This document shows, piece after piece, positions 52,364 to 62,553 of a stretch of 64,000 nucleotides of DNA. The position numbers were made by a program, and so were the translations under genes. Each line of letters opens with the position of its first letter. Positions within the stretch are counted from its first letter, which is position 1. Below the pieces are notes generated by a model, which did no database searches, was not told the origin of the DNA, and worked only from the letters and a program-made list of their open reading frames with translations. Origin of the DNA: Actinomycetota bacterium (GTDB taxonomy: Bacteria; Actinomycetota; Actinomycetes; Streptosporangiales; Streptosporangiaceae); assembly GCA_019240215.1 (NCBI GenBank), contig JAFAYQ010000053.1, positions 1-64,000 of the forward strand, in the 5' to 3' direction.

Positions 52364-54391
52364 ATGAACTCACCCGATGTAGCCGCGGCCCTCCATGCTG
52401 GCGCCCCGGATGCGGCCGGGCAACTGTACGACGCGCACGCGGAGGCACTGTTCCAGTACTGCTGGCTGACGCTCCGCCAACGCCCGCACGCGCAGGCGGC
52501 GGTGTGTGAGGTGCTCGTCCAGGCCGGCGCCCGGGTCGCCGAGCTGAGCGATCCGGGCACGCTGCGGGCGTGGCTGTTCACGCTGGCGCGGGCCGAGTGT
52601 CATCGTCACCCACTGCCGTCGCTCGGTGACACCGACGAGCCTATTGCCCGGCCGGAGCAGCAGGACGCCGCTTTGCGCATCATGGCCTGGAACTCCGTCA
52701 TGTCCCTGGACCTGGTGGAACGGCAGGCACTCGACCTGAACACCCGGCACGGCATGACCGCGGCCGAGATCGGCCTGATCCTCGGGCTCCCGCTGCCGGG
52801 CACGACCGAGCTGCTGGCCAACGCCAAGACCACCCTCGAACGTGCGCTGGGGGCCGAGATCCTGGTCAGCCGGGACAGCCAGGAGTGCCCGGGGCGGACC
52901 GAGGCCATCCACGGCTGGACCGGCACGGTGACCCCGGCCTTCCGCGACCGGCTGCTCACGCACGCCGTTTCCTGCCCGCTCTGTGCCCCCCGGTTGCCGC
53001 GCAACGTGTCTCCCGGCCGGATCTTCGGCCTGCTGCCCGCCCCGGCGCTGGACAGTTCGGTGCGGCCCGAGGTCATCAGCCAGGTCGGCGAGCGGGTCCG
53101 GGCGCAGCTGGCCGAGTCGGTCGCTACCGTGGCCGAGGCGGCGGCTCCGCCGGTGCCGGCGCCCGAGCCGGTGTCGGCAGCTGAGCCGGAGCCGGAGCTG
53201 CGCCGGGATCCACGGATGGAGCCGGAGGGCCGGCCGGCCGCGGCGCCGGTGCCCGTCCCGCCGGTGCCCGCCCCGACTGACCCGGTGCCGGCGGACCCGG
53301 CGGCCCCCAATCCGATCGTGCCCGACCCGGCCGCCACTCCCCACGCCGTCGCGGACGAAGTCCCGGCGAACGAGGCCCCGGAAGCCAGCTCTCCGGCGAC
53401 GGTCAGCCCAGCGGCACCCCGGGCTCCCCAAGCAGCGGCGCGGCCAGAACCGGCCGCGTCGCATCCATCACCAGCGCCGCAGCAACCGCGGGCGGCGCGC
53501 CCTCCCCAGTCCCAGAAATCCCGCTCGCCCCAGAAGCCCGAGAAGCGGCGCGGCTTCCGGCTGTTCGCCGGCCTCGGCGCCGCCCTGGTCGCCCTCGGGG
53601 TCGCGGCCGGTCTGACCTACGGCAGCCTGGGCAGCAACCGCGCCCAGCTGAGCGGGGCCGACAGCCGGTACGTGCCGGGCTCGCAGTCCTCGGCCGCGAC
53701 CGGGTCGCAGGGACCGTTGCCGAGTCCGTACGCTCCGTCGCCCACCCCGCGGACCCACGGCCGGGGAGTCAAGTCCGCGCTGGCCTCGCCGGCCGCCGGG
53801 GCCGGCCACGCCGACGCGGTGGCCAGCGGCAAGGCGGGCAGCGGCAAGGCAGGCAGCGGGCCCCAGGGGGCGACGATCGTGACCCACGGCCAGGGGCCGC
53901 ACCAGACGGTCACCGTGGCGCTGCGCCCGACCACCCGCGCCAGCACCGCCAGTGCGAACACCCACACCCAGACGGCCGCGCAGCTGACCGTCAGCCCGGC
54001 CGAGCTCGACCTGCCCGCCGGGCAGTCGAGCGGGACGGTCACCCTCAGCGTGTCCGGCGGCTCGATGTCGTGGACGGCCAGCGCCTCGTCCGGGGTGTCG
54101 GTGAGCCCGGCGGCGGGGCGAATCAGCAACGGCGGCACCGCCCAGGTCACGATCACCGTGCCGCGTCAGCACGGCAGCGGCGGCAGCGGGACGGTGTTCA
54201 TCGACGGCGCCCAGGTGTCGGTCAGCTGGGCGGCGACCGCGCCCGCGAGCCCGTCGGCCCCGGCCGGCGGTTCCGGTGGGTCGGGCGGGGCCGGCGGGGC
54301 CCAGCCGTCCGGTCAGGCCAGCCCGCCCGCGCGCGGTGACCACCACCACAAGCCCGATCCGGGCGGGTCACCGGGCCCCGTCTCCTCCTGA
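52364..54391 (+). CDS. Sigma-like / zinc anti-sigma-like / TM / Ig-like fusion protein
   Basis: 675 residues. Order: a degenerate ECF sigma region 2 (about 18-75; LYDAHAEALFQYCWLTLRQR); a region-4-like HTH (about 125-160; MTAAEIGLILGLPLPGTTEL); a HAVSCPLC motif (His200, Cys204, Cys207), which is the HxxxCxxC of zinc anti-sigma domains; a long Pro/Ala-rich linker; one TM helix (about 400-422; FAGLGAALVALGVAAGLTYG); a Ser/Gly-rich stretch; and a strand-rich exported domain (about 535-625; LTVSPAELDLPAGQSSGTVT) like BACON/Ig repeats. It probably senses envelope state and signals to transcription within one chain. No separate anti-sigma gene follows. ATG at 52364 is chosen because upstream frame has no domain. 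Confidence 0.82.
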   Translation: MNSPDVAAALHAGAPDAAGQLYDAHAEALFQYCWLTLRQRPHAQAAVCEVLVQAGARVAELSDPGTLRAWLFTLARAECHRHPLPSLGDTDEPIARPEQQDAALRIMAWNSVMSLDLVERQALDLNTRHGMTAAEIGLILGLPLPGTTELLANAKTTLERALGAEILVSRDSQECPGRTEAIHGWTGTVTPAFRDRLLTHAVSCPLCAPRLPRNVSPGRIFGLLPAPALDSSVRPEVISQVGERVRAQLAESVATVAEAAAPPVPAPEPVSAAEPEPELRRDPRMEPEGRPAAAPVPVPPVPAPTDPVPADPAAPNPIVPDPAATPHAVADEVPANEAPEASSPATVSPAAPRAPQAAARPEPAASHPSPAPQQPRAARPPQSQKSRSPQKPEKRRGFRLFAGLGAALVALGVAAGLTYGSLGSNRAQLSGADSRYVPGSQSSAATGSQGPLPSPYAPSPTPRTHGRGVKSALASPAAGAGHADAVASGKAGSGKAGSGPQGATIVTHGQGPHQTVTVALRPTTRASTASANTHTQTAAQLTVSPAELDLPAGQSSGTVTLSVSGGSMSWTASASSGVSVSPAAGRISNGGTAQVTITVPRQHGSGGSGTVFIDGAQVSVSWAATAPASPSAPAGGSGGSGGAGGAQPSGQASPPARGDHHHKPDPGGSPGPVSS

Positions 54392-54461
54392 CCGCCGTCC
54401 CGGTGGCTGGCCAGCGGCGCGGGCTGGCCACCGGGACGGCCACAGTCAATAAGGTGGGGGC

Positions 54462-55169
54462 GTGACCGCAACCCCTGAGTCGCATACCGCGCTGGTCCGG
54501 CGTGCGCGCCGCATCAACCGCGAGCTGAAAGAGCTCTACCCCGAGGTCCACACCGAGCTCAACTTCAGCTCGCCGCTCGAGCTGATCGTCGCCACCATCT
54601 TGTCGGCCCAGACCACCGACGTGCGGGTCAACCTGGTGACCCCGGCGCTGTTCGCGCGCTACCCGGCGGCCGCCGACTACGCGGCCGCCGACCGGGCCGA
54701 GATGGAGAAGATGATCCAGTCGACCGGCTTCTTCCGGGCCAAGACCAACAGCCTGATCGGGCTCGGTCAGGCGCTGTGCGAGCGGTACGGCGGTGAGGTC
54801 CCGGCCAAGCTGGCCGACCTGGTCACGCTGCCGGGGGTCGGCCGCAAGACGGCCAACGTGGTGCTCGGCAACGCCTTCGGCATCCCCGGCATCACCGTCG
54901 ACACCCACTTCGGCCGGCTGGCCCGCCGGTTCGGCTGGACCACCGAGACCGACCCGGTCAAGGTCGAGACCGAGGTCGGCGCGCTGTTCCCGCGCAAGGA
55001 GTGGACCGACCTGTCGCAGCGGATGATCTGGCACGGCCGCCGGGTCTGCCACTCCCGGCGCCCCGCCTGCGGAGCGTGCGGGCTGGCCCGCTGGTGCCCG
55101 TCCTACGGCGAGGGACCGACCGACCCGGTGGTGGCGGCCAAGCTCGTCAAGACCGGCCCGTTCTCGTGA
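54462..55169 (+). CDS. nth: Endonuclease III
   Basis: 235 residues from a GTG. Base-excision repair glycosylase/AP lyase for oxidised pyrimidines. Motifs: helix-hairpin-helix [13 protein letters not shown] with the catalytic Lys, catalytic Asp in [10 protein letters not shown], and the Fe-S cluster cysteines C-x6-C-x2-C-x5-C ([17 protein letters not shown]). Its stop overlaps the next GTG (GTGA). Confidence 0.95.
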   Translation: MTATPESHTALVRRARRINRELKELYPEVHTELNFSSPLELIVATILSAQTTDVRVNLVTPALFARYPAAADYAAADRAEMEKMIQSTGFFRAKTNSLIGLGQALCERYGGEVPAKLADLVTLPGVGRKTANVVLGNAFGIPGITVDTHFGRLARRFGWTTETDPVKVETEVGALFPRKEWTDLSQRMIWHGRRVCHSRRPACGACGLARWCPSYGEGPTDPVVAAKLVKTGPFS

Positions 55170-55870
55170 CCTCCCGCGCGGCCGAGGCCCCGGACGACCG
55201 GCCACCGGCCCCGCGCTGGCTCACCGACCTGGCCGCGGCGGCGGCCCAGATGGACGTGATCGCGCCGCTCCAGCCACCCAAGACCGGCGGCCGCCCCTCG
55301 GCCGTACTGGTGCTGTTCGCGGAGGGCCCGGCCGGCCCCGACCTGCTGTTCATCCAGCGCAGCCAGCGGCTCCGGCAGCACGCGGGGCAGCCGGCCTTCC
55401 CCGGCGGCGGCATCGACCCGGCCGACTCCGGGCCCGTCGCGGCCGCGCTGCGGGAGACCGCCGAGGAGGCCGGGGTCGACCCCGACAGCGTCGAGGTCCT
55501 GGCCACCCTGCCCGAGCTGTTCATCAGCCGCAGCGGCTTCCGGGTGGTACCGGTGCTGGCCTGGTGGCACACCCCCGGCCCGGTCTCGGCGGTGAGCCCC
55601 TACGAGGTGGCCGCGGTGGAGCGGATCAGCGTGGCCGAGCTGGCCGATCCGGCCAGCCGGGTAACGGTTTGGCGGCCCGGCCGCCTGCTCGGTCCCGGCT
55701 TCCAGGTCAAGGGTCTGCTCATCTGGGGCTTCACCGCCGCCCTGGTAGATCGCCTGCTGGCGCTGGGTGGCTGGGAGGTCCCGTGGGATCGCGGGGTAGT
55801 TCGGGAGATAACGGCAGACGGCGGACCCGGTGAAGTGTTCCCGGGCACCGAGGAACGCCCTATACCGTAA
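55166..55870 (+). CDS. Nudix hydrolase, CoA pyrophosphatase type
   Basis: 234 residues. [20 protein letters not shown] precedes the Nudix box ([20 protein letters not shown] then EEAGV), the pattern of the NudL/CoAse group. It overlaps nth by 4 bases and precedes marP, an order common in actinobacteria. Confidence 0.88.
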   Translation: MTSRAAEAPDDRPPAPRWLTDLAAAAAQMDVIAPLQPPKTGGRPSAVLVLFAEGPAGPDLLFIQRSQRLRQHAGQPAFPGGGIDPADSGPVAAALRETAEEAGVDPDSVEVLATLPELFISRSGFRVVPVLAWWHTPGPVSAVSPYEVAAVERISVAELADPASRVTVWRPGRLLGPGFQVKGLLIWGFTAALVDRLLALGGWEVPWDRGVVREITADGGPGEVFPGTEERPIP

Positions 55871-55875
55871 TTCTC

Positions 55876-57066
55876 GTGCACGCTGATTTGCTGGACCTGG
55901 CGCTCCTGGTGATCGCGGCCGCGTTCGCGGTGTCGGGTTACCGGCAGGGCTTCGTGGTCGGCGCGCTCAGCTTCGCCGGGTTCCTGGGCGGCGCGGTCGC
56001 CGGCGCCCTGTTCGCCCCCGCCATCTCCCGGGCCATCGTCGGCGGCCAGAACCAGCAGGACCTGGTGGCGGTGGTCATCCTGGTGCTGCTGGCCATCATC
56101 GGCCAGTTCGCCGCCTCGGCCATCGGCACCGCGTTGCGCTCGCACATCAACTGGCGCCCGGCCGCGTTCCTGGACAGCGTGGGCGGCGCGTTCGTCAGCG
56201 TGCTGTCGGTGCTGCTGATCGCCTGGGTCATCGGCTCGGTGCTGGTCGCCTCGCCCTTCAGCGGGGTGGTGGCGCAGGTCAACAACTCGGCGGTGCTGCG
56301 CACGGTGGACCGGCTGATGCCGAGCACCGCGCGGACCATGTTCTCCGACTTCCGGCGGCTGCTGGCCAGCGGGCCGTTCCCCGAGGTGTTCAGCGGGATC
56401 GGGGCCGCTCACGTGCTGTCGGTCGCCCCAGCCGACAACGCGGTGCTGAACAGCCCCGGCTACCTGGCCGCCCGCAGCCGGGTGTTCAAGGTGCGCGGCA
56501 CCGCCCCTAGCTGTTCGCGGGTCATCGAGGGGTCCGGTTTCGTCTACGCCCCCGACCACATCCTCACCAACGCCCACGTGGTGGCCGGAGTCACCGAGGG
56601 TCTGCAGGTCTACTCCGGGAGCGGCGTCGCCCACAAGGCGACGGTGGTGTTCTACGACCCCCAGGTCGACATCGCCGTGCTCGACGTGCCGGGCCTGGAC
56701 ATGGCCCCGCTCAGCTTCGCGGGCCCGGCTCAGGTCGGGTCGGAGGCGGTGGTCGCCGGCTACCCCCTCGACCACGACTTCACCCAGGTCCCCGCCCGCA
56801 TCGGCGACGTCCAGGACGCGACGGGTCCCGACATCTACCAGACCAGCCAGGTGACCCGGCAGATCTACGAGATCAAGGCCAACGTGGAGCCCGGCAACTC
56901 CGGCGGCCCGCTGCTGTCCCCGAGCGGCACCGTCTACGGCGTGACGTTCGCCGCCGCCGTCGGGGTGTCCGACACCGGCTTCGTCCTCACCGCCGCCGAG
57001 GTTGAGGCCGACGCCCACGCCGGCGCCACCAGCACGATCGGCGTCTCCACCGAAGGCTGCGACTAG
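55876..57066 (+). CDS. marP: MarP-type membrane serine protease
   Basis: 396 residues from a GTG. Four N-terminal TM helices (CvpA-like) precede a trypsin-fold protease domain. Catalytic triad: His in ILTNAHVVAG, Asp in DPQVDIAVLDV, Ser in NVEPGNSGGPLL. A Cys pair (PSCSRV and the C-terminal TEGCD) may form the redox-sensing disulfide known in Mycobacterium tuberculosis MarP, which supports acid resistance. It overlaps the next gene by one base. Confidence 0.9.
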   Translation: MHADLLDLALLVIAAAFAVSGYRQGFVVGALSFAGFLGGAVAGALFAPAISRAIVGGQNQQDLVAVVILVLLAIIGQFAASAIGTALRSHINWRPAAFLDSVGGAFVSVLSVLLIAWVIGSVLVASPFSGVVAQVNNSAVLRTVDRLMPSTARTMFSDFRRLLASGPFPEVFSGIGAAHVLSVAPADNAVLNSPGYLAARSRVFKVRGTAPSCSRVIEGSGFVYAPDHILTNAHVVAGVTEGLQVYSGSGVAHKATVVFYDPQVDIAVLDVPGLDMAPLSFAGPAQVGSEAVVAGYPLDHDFTQVPARIGDVQDATGPDIYQTSQVTRQIYEIKANVEPGNSGGPLLSPSGTVYGVTFAAAVGVSDTGFVLTAAEVEADAHAGATSTIGVSTEGCD

Positions 57067-57941
57067 TGCCCGACGCGGGCGCGGCCGGTACCTGGAAGCT
57101 GGGAGACCTGACCGTCAACCGCCTCGGCTTCGGCGCGATGCGGCTCACCGGCGACCGCCCGTTTGCGGCCGGGGTGCCCAGCGACCGTCAGCAGTCGATC
57201 GCGGTGCTGCACCGCGCGGTCGAGCTCGGCGTCAACCACATCGACACCGCGGCCTTTTACTTCTCCGCCCTCCGCTCCGCCAACGAGCTCATCAACACCG
57301 CCCTCGCTCCCTACCCCGACGACCTGGTCATCACCACCAAGGTCGGCCCCGGCCGCGACACCTGGGGCGAGTGGACCAACGCTGCCCGGCCCGACCAGCT
57401 CCGCGGCCAGGTCGAGGAAAACCTCCGCCAGCTGGGCCGCGACCAGCTGGACGTGGTCAACCTGCGCCGCATGCGCCAGGAGTCGATCGCCGAGCATTTC
57501 GGCGCCCTGGCCGACCTGCAGGCGACGGGATTGATCCGCCACCTCGGCGTCTCCGACATCGAGATCCGCCACCTGGACGAGGCGCTGGCGATCGCCCCGG
57601 TCGTCTGCGTCCAGAACCGCTTCAGCCTCGACGACCAGACCCACCGCGGCGTGCTCGACGCTTGCCGGGACAGGGGCACCGCCTTCGTCCCCTTCTTCGC
57701 CATCGCCGGCGGCCGCCGCTCGAGTGGTGGCCCGGCTGGCTCGTCCGCGGCAGTGGAAGAGGTCGCGCGGGGCCACGGCGTCAGCGCCGCTCAGGTCCGC
57801 CTGGCCTGGACCCTTCACCAGGGCCCGAACGTCCTCGCCATCCCCGGCACCAGCACCCCGGCCCACGTCGACGACAACGTGGCCGCCGCTGGTCTCCGCC
57901 TCACCGCCGACGATCTGCACCAGCTCGACGCCACGGCCTGA
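57066..57941 (+). CDS. Aldo/keto reductase
   Basis: 291 residues from a GTG overlapping the marP stop. TIM-barrel reductase using NADPH: GVNHIDTAAFYFSALRSANE contains the catalytic Asp and Tyr, and LVITTKVG the Lys. The usual LHR His/Gln site reads DVVNLRRM, a deviation. Substrate unknown. Confidence 0.88.
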   Translation: MPDAGAAGTWKLGDLTVNRLGFGAMRLTGDRPFAAGVPSDRQQSIAVLHRAVELGVNHIDTAAFYFSALRSANELINTALAPYPDDLVITTKVGPGRDTWGEWTNAARPDQLRGQVEENLRQLGRDQLDVVNLRRMRQESIAEHFGALADLQATGLIRHLGVSDIEIRHLDEALAIAPVVCVQNRFSLDDQTHRGVLDACRDRGTAFVPFFAIAGGRRSSGGPAGSSAAVEEVARGHGVSAAQVRLAWTLHQGPNVLAIPGTSTPAHVDDNVAAAGLRLTADDLHQLDATA

Positions 57942-58033
57942 CCGCAGCGCCCCGTGGGCCGGGTGTGACCCGAGCGCCGGGCGGGATGATCCACGAGGTT
58001 GGAGCACCAGCGCCGCGAAGCCGCCGCCAGCCG

Positions 58034-58531
58034 TCAGGGCTGAAGCGGCAGCTCCAGAGCGGCGGCCGGGACAGCGTCCAGGCCGCCGCTTTCGATGTGG
58101 GCGGCCAGGGCCTCGGCGGCGTCCGCCAGCGTAGTCACCGGGACCCCGTGCGGATCGGTGCCGGTGTAGGGACGGATGCGGGCCGCCGCCCGCCGCAGCA
58201 GCGTCACCGCCCCCGCCGCGTTACCCCGCCGCGCGTGGGTCAGCCCCACCGCCAGCTGGGCAAGCCCCTGCCAGAAATCCCGCTCCCCCTCCGGCGCCGC
58301 CTTCCAGGAAGCCTCCAGCACCTCGTGCGCATGGAACGGCCGCCCCTCGTCCAGCAGCCGCTGCGCTAGCGCCAGCGACTCCTCCGGCGGCAGCACCAGG
58401 TCATCAGGAACCCGCTCCTCGCCGAGAGAACCCCGCGGCAACGGCCGTCCCAGCCCATCCCGCGGCCGGGCATTCCGCGGACGCCCGGCCGCGTCGCGAT
58501 CGCGGCGGCCCGGGGCGCCCGCCCCCGTCAT
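58034..58531 (-). CDS. DUF309-domain protein
   Basis: 165 residues. The DUF309 core is clear (LLDEGRPFHAHEVLEASWKA, then FWQGLAQLAVGLTHARRGN). The N-terminal 40 residues are basic and disordered. The start at 58531 makes an ATGA overlap with the upstream hydrolase. Function unknown. Confidence 0.86.
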   Translation of the reverse strand: MTGAGAPGRRDRDAAGRPRNARPRDGLGRPLPRGSLGEERVPDDLVLPPEESLALAQRLLDEGRPFHAHEVLEASWKAAPEGERDFWQGLAQLAVGLTHARRGNAAGAVTLLRRAAARIRPYTGTDPHGVPVTTLADAAEALAAHIESGGLDAVPAAALELPLQP

Positions 58532-59451
58532 CGTTCCGGCTCGGGATCCAGCAGCCACCCCGCCAGCTCATCATCGAACTTGCTGACCTGCTCCTCCTGC
58601 GGGAAGTGCCCGGCCCCATCGATCATGCGCCAGCGATAAGACCCCTCGACGTGACGCCCAGCCCCGCGCGCGGTCCCCGGCAGCACCCGAGTGTCCAGCG
58701 CCCCGTGGATCTGCAACGTCGGGGCGATGATCGGGACCCGCATGCGCTGCGTATACCGCAGCCCGTCAGCCCGCAGCGTGGAGCGGAAGAACCAGCGGTA
58801 GTACTCCAGCGCCGAGTGCGCCACCGACGGGATCTCCATCGCCCGCCGGTAGATCAGCTCGGTCTCCAGATCCGGCCAGCCCGGCCCGGACCACTCGGTC
58901 AGCATCTCACCGACCAGCTCGGCGTCGTTCCTGGTGAGCTGGCGCTCCGGCAGCATCGGCACCTGGAACGTCAGCAGGTGGGTGTTGCGGCCGCGGTGCG
59001 TAATGGGCTCAGCGAACAAAGCACCCCGGGCCTTCAGCGGGTGGGCGGCCGAGACCACGGCCAGGCGGCGGACCATCTTGGGAAAGTAGGCGCCGACCGT
59101 CCAGGCGACCAGGCCACCCCAGTCGTGGCCGACCACGATCGCGTTGGCCTCACCCAGCGCCCGGATCAGGCCGGCCACGTCGGACGCGGCGGTGACCAGG
59201 TCGTAGCCGCGGGGCGGCTTGTCGCTGCCGCCGTAGCCGCGCAGGTCGGCGGCGACCGCCCGGAAGCCCGCGGCGGGCAGGCTCACCAGCTGCTGGCGCC
59301 AGGTCCACCAGAACTCGGGGAACCCGTGCAGCATCAGCACCAGCGGGCCGTCACCGGCCTCGGCGACGTGGAACCGGGCGCCGTTGGCGCTGACGGAGCG
59401 GTGGGTCCAGGGACCCTCGATATGGATGGGTGACTCGGCCGAGCTGGTCAT
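58528..59451 (-). CDS. Alpha/beta hydrolase, epoxide-hydrolase-like
   Basis: 307 residues. HGFPEFWWTWRQQLVSL carries the oxyanion-hole HGFP, the nucleophile is Asp in VVGHDWGGLVAW, and a late DGAGHFPQEEQ holds the catalytic His. The tyrosines of the cap domain expected in epoxide hydrolases may be in ALEYYRWFFRS. Substrate unknown. Confidence 0.87.
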   Translation of the reverse strand: MTSSAESPIHIEGPWTHRSVSANGARFHVAEAGDGPLVLMLHGFPEFWWTWRQQLVSLPAAGFRAVAADLRGYGGSDKPPRGYDLVTAASDVAGLIRALGEANAIVVGHDWGGLVAWTVGAYFPKMVRRLAVVSAAHPLKARGALFAEPITHRGRNTHLLTFQVPMLPERQLTRNDAELVGEMLTEWSGPGWPDLETELIYRRAMEIPSVAHSALEYYRWFFRSTLRADGLRYTQRMRVPIIAPTLQIHGALDTRVLPGTARGAGRHVEGSYRWRMIDGAGHFPQEEQVSKFDDELAGWLLDPEPER

Positions 59452-59461
59452 CGGGTCCGTG

Positions 59462-59911
59462 TCACCGCTCGGTGGGAGCTGCTATTTCCGGCTTCTTGGC
59501 GCTGGTGGCGCTGCCGCGCAGGGTGGAGATCGTCTCCTGCACGGTCGTCCGGGTGGTGCGCAGCCCGGTCACCCCGCGGATGCGCAAGATTGCGATCAGC
59601 GCCGCCAGGCCGATCAGGAGCAGGCAGGTGCCCGCCACGATCAGGAACGACGCCCAGCCCCAGATGTGCAGGGCCATCAGCCCGTAGGCGAAGGCGAAGC
59701 ACAGCAGGACCAGCATCAGGCAGCCGACGAAGGCCGACATGGCCAGCAGCGCGGCGGCGATGGCGACGCGCTTGAGGTCCCCGGCCAGCTCGATCTTGGC
59801 CAGGCTGATCTCGCCCCGGATCAGCTGGGAGATGTCCTTCGCCGCCAAGGCCACGAGGTCACCCAGCGATTGCTCGCTTCCGTTCGCCCGCGACGTATTG
59901 GTCTGGGCCAT
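59462..59911 (-). CDS. Holin-X-like membrane protein (phage holin family)
   Basis: 149 residues. An N-terminal amphipathic region (LGDLVALAAKDISQLIRGEI) and two TM helices (about residues 52-72 and 79-102). In actinobacteria this family is chromosomal and its role is not phage lysis. ATG at 59911 has GGGAGAGACA upstream. Confidence 0.85.
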   Translation of the reverse strand: MAQTNTSRANGSEQSLGDLVALAAKDISQLIRGEISLAKIELAGDLKRVAIAAALLAMSAFVGCLMLVLLCFAFAYGLMALHIWGWASFLIVAGTCLLLIGLAALIAILRIRGVTGLRTTRTTVQETISTLRGSATSAKKPEIAAPTER

Positions 59912-60037
59912 CGTTGTCTCTCCCTCGTGCGCGATCATGCCGTGGCAGCTCATTATGCCGAACCGCCCAGCCAGGCTTCCAACCGCCACGCGCCAGGGGG
60001 CCCCGGCCCGCCCGCAGGAGGCCGGGACCCCGGTGCC

Positions 60038-61996
60038 TCAGTCCTCGGACTTGGCGGTGGGCAGCTTCTCCGAGATCAGGTCCATCACCGTGCTGTCGGT
60101 GAGGGTGGTGACGTCGCCCAGCGACCGGTGCTCGGCCACGTCCTGCAGCAGCCGCCGCATGATCTTGCCGGACCGGGTCTTGGGCAGCTCCGGCACCACC
60201 ATGACCTGCCGCGGCCGGGCGATCGGCCCGAGCGCCTTGGCCACGTGCTGGCGCAGCTCGCTGACCAGCTCGTCGCCGCCCTCGGCGCCGTCGCCGCGCA
60301 GGATCACGAACGCCACGATGGCCTGGCCGGTGGTCGGGTCGCTGGCGCCGACCACGGCCGCCTCGGCCACCTTGGGGTTCGACACCAGCGCGGACTCGAC
60401 CTCGGTGGTGGAGATGTTGTGCCCCGAGACCAGCATCACGTCGTCGACCCGGCCCAGCAGCCACAGGTCCCCGTCGGAGTCCTTCTTGGCGCCGTCGCCC
60501 GCGAAGTACAGACCGTCGAACTTGGACCAGTAGGTCTTGATGTAGCGCTCGTCGTCGCCCCAGATCGTGCGCAGCATCGACGGCCACGGCTCCCTGAGCA
60601 CCAGGAAGCCGCCGCCGCCGTCGGGGACGCTCTGGCCCTGGTCGTCGACCACGTCGGCGACGACGCCGGGCAGCGCCTTCATGGCCGCGCCGGGCTTGCC
60701 CGCGGTGACGCCGGGCAGCGGGCTGATCATGATCGAGCCGGTCTCGGTCTGCCACCAGGTGTCGACCACCGGGCAGCGCCCGCCGCCGATGAACTCCCGG
60801 TACCAGACGTAGGCCTCGGGGTTGATCGGCTCACCGACCGAGCCCAGCAGCCGCAGGCTGGACAGGTCGTACTTGGCCGGGATGTCCTCGCCCCACTTCA
60901 TGAACATCCGGATCACGGTGGGCGCGCAGTACAGGATCGTCACCTTGTACTTGTTGACGATCTCCCACCACCGGCCGCGGTCCGGGGTGTCCGGCGTCCC
61001 CTCGTACATGACCGAGGTGGCGCCGTTGGCCAGCGGGCCGTAGACGATGTAGGAGTGGCCGGTCACCCAGCCGATGTCGGCCGCCGTCCAGAAGATGTCG
61101 GTCTCCGGCTTGATGTCGAAGACCTCGTAGTGGGTCCACGAGACGCCGGTCAGGTAGCCGCCGGTGGTGTGCAGGATGCCCTTGGGCTTGGCGGTGGTGC
61201 CCGAGGTGTACATCACGTACAGCGGGTGCTCGGCGTCGTGGGCCTCGGCCGTGTGCTCGGCCGACTGCTGGTCGACGACGTCGTGCCACCAGACGTCGCG
61301 GCCCTCGGTCCAGTCCACGTCCTGGCCGGTGCGCCGGACCACCAGCACGTTGCGGACGTCCGGGCAGCTCTTCAGCGCCTCGTCCACGGCCGGCTTGAGG
61401 GCGCTGGCGTTGCCGCGCCGGTAACCGCCGTCGGAGGTGATGACGAAGTGGGCGTCGCAGTCCTGGATGCGGGTGCTGAGCGCGTCGGAGGAGAAGCCGC
61501 CGAACACGACCATGTGCGGCGCGCCCAGCCGGGCGCAGGCCAGCATGGCCACGACCGTCTCCGGGATCATCGGCATGTAGATCGCGACCCGGTCGCCCTT
61601 GTTGACCCCGAGCTCGGTGAGCGCGTTGGCCGCCCGGCAGACCTCGTCCTTGAGGTCGGCGTAGGTGATCGTGCGCTGGTCGCCGGGCTCGCCTTCCCAG
61701 TGGAAGGCGACCTTGTCACCGCGGCCGGCCTCGACGTGCCGGTCCACGCAGTTGACCGCGACGTTGAGCTTGCCGCCGACGAACCACTTGGCGAACGGGG
61801 GATTGCTCCAGTCGAGCACCTGGGTCCAGGGCTCGTCCCACTGCAGCCGCTCGGCCGCCCGCTCCCAGAAGGCGAGCCGGTCGGCCGAGGCTTCCGCGTA
61901 GGCGTCGGCGGTGACGTTGGCGTGGGCGGCGAGCTCCGGTGGCGGATCGAACCGGCGATTTTCCTTCAGCAGGTTCGAAAGTGTTTCTTTGGTCAA
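60038..61996 (-). CDS. acs: Acetyl-CoA synthetase
   Basis: 652 residues, full length for the family. Converts acetate to acetyl-CoA through acetyl-AMP. Motifs: [20 protein letters not shown] (P-loop), [33 protein letters not shown], and the acetylation-site end [11 protein letters not shown] with the catalytic Lys. A 557-base spacer upstream should contain its promoter. Confidence 0.96.
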   Translation of the reverse strand: MTKETLSNLLKENRRFDPPPELAAHANVTADAYAEASADRLAFWERAAERLQWDEPWTQVLDWSNPPFAKWFVGGKLNVAVNCVDRHVEAGRGDKVAFHWEGEPGDQRTITYADLKDEVCRAANALTELGVNKGDRVAIYMPMIPETVVAMLACARLGAPHMVVFGGFSSDALSTRIQDCDAHFVITSDGGYRRGNASALKPAVDEALKSCPDVRNVLVVRRTGQDVDWTEGRDVWWHDVVDQQSAEHTAEAHDAEHPLYVMYTSGTTAKPKGILHTTGGYLTGVSWTHYEVFDIKPETDIFWTAADIGWVTGHSYIVYGPLANGATSVMYEGTPDTPDRGRWWEIVNKYKVTILYCAPTVIRMFMKWGEDIPAKYDLSSLRLLGSVGEPINPEAYVWYREFIGGGRCPVVDTWWQTETGSIMISPLPGVTAGKPGAAMKALPGVVADVVDDQGQSVPDGGGGFLVLREPWPSMLRTIWGDDERYIKTYWSKFDGLYFAGDGAKKDSDGDLWLLGRVDDVMLVSGHNISTTEVESALVSNPKVAEAAVVGASDPTTGQAIVAFVILRGDGAEGGDELVSELRQHVAKALGPIARPRQVMVVPELPKTRSGKIMRRLLQDVAEHRSLGDVTTLTDSTVMDLISEKLPTAKSED

Positions 61997-62553
61997 CGCT
62001 GACTCCGATCATGCGACTCGCGGCTTTTGCGGCATTTTAAGTAGATTTATCGCAGGCAATTATTTTTCGTCGTCGCGATGAAAATGGACCCTCCTTGCCG
62101 CAGCCGTCCGGTTAGCGCGGGGCCGGCGGCGCGCATCGTGCGTCCGTCATGCCTCAACGTCGTTTGCTCGTCACAAGTTCATCGCTATCGTTCGCGCTAC
62201 GCAAGAGTGGCCCGTTGGCCATGACGGGAACGCCCGGACAGACAGGGCATTACCGGCCCCCGGGGGCGCCGTTGAGCGGCGGAAAGGTTGCGTACGGTGA
62301 CGACACGCCGCCGACGCACCCGCCACCCGCCTGGCCCCGGACATGCGAACGGCGCCCCCGAAAGGGCGCCGTCGCAATGCACTGTGTGCCGAGGTACCAG
62401 GCGTGCACCAGACCCGATATTGCCTGGTAGCGCGTGGGTTCCCGACCGCCGTGCTCGGACTTGTGGGTGTCCGTGAGTCCTTTGTACGACGAACACCGGG
62501 CCTTGGAAAGACCTGAACCGGCACCAATTAGTGACGTCTATCCGTACGCGTGA
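61997..62553. other. Long intergenic region between acs and the SerB-like gene
   Basis: Frames of 60-118 codons cross it but are Arg/Pro-rich and lack domains or start signals. It includes a strong hairpin at 62349-62372. The AT-rich part next to acs (62010-62070) should hold the acs promoter. No tRNA or riboswitch fold that I recognise. Confidence 0.45.
62349..62372. terminator. Rho-independent-like hairpin
   Basis: ACGGCGCCC and GGGCGCCGT pair perfectly over 9 bases around CCGAAA. There is no T-tract. It could terminate minus-strand transcription of the SerB-like gene. Confidence 0.5.

Noticed and set aside
59384..62002. 872-codon plus-strand frame antisense to acs and neighbours
   Set aside because: Low-complexity shadow of GC-rich third positions; acs and its neighbours on the minus strand are clear.
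62171..62527. 118-codon minus frame in the acs upstream region
   Set aside because: Arg/Pro-rich, no domain, no ribosome binding site.
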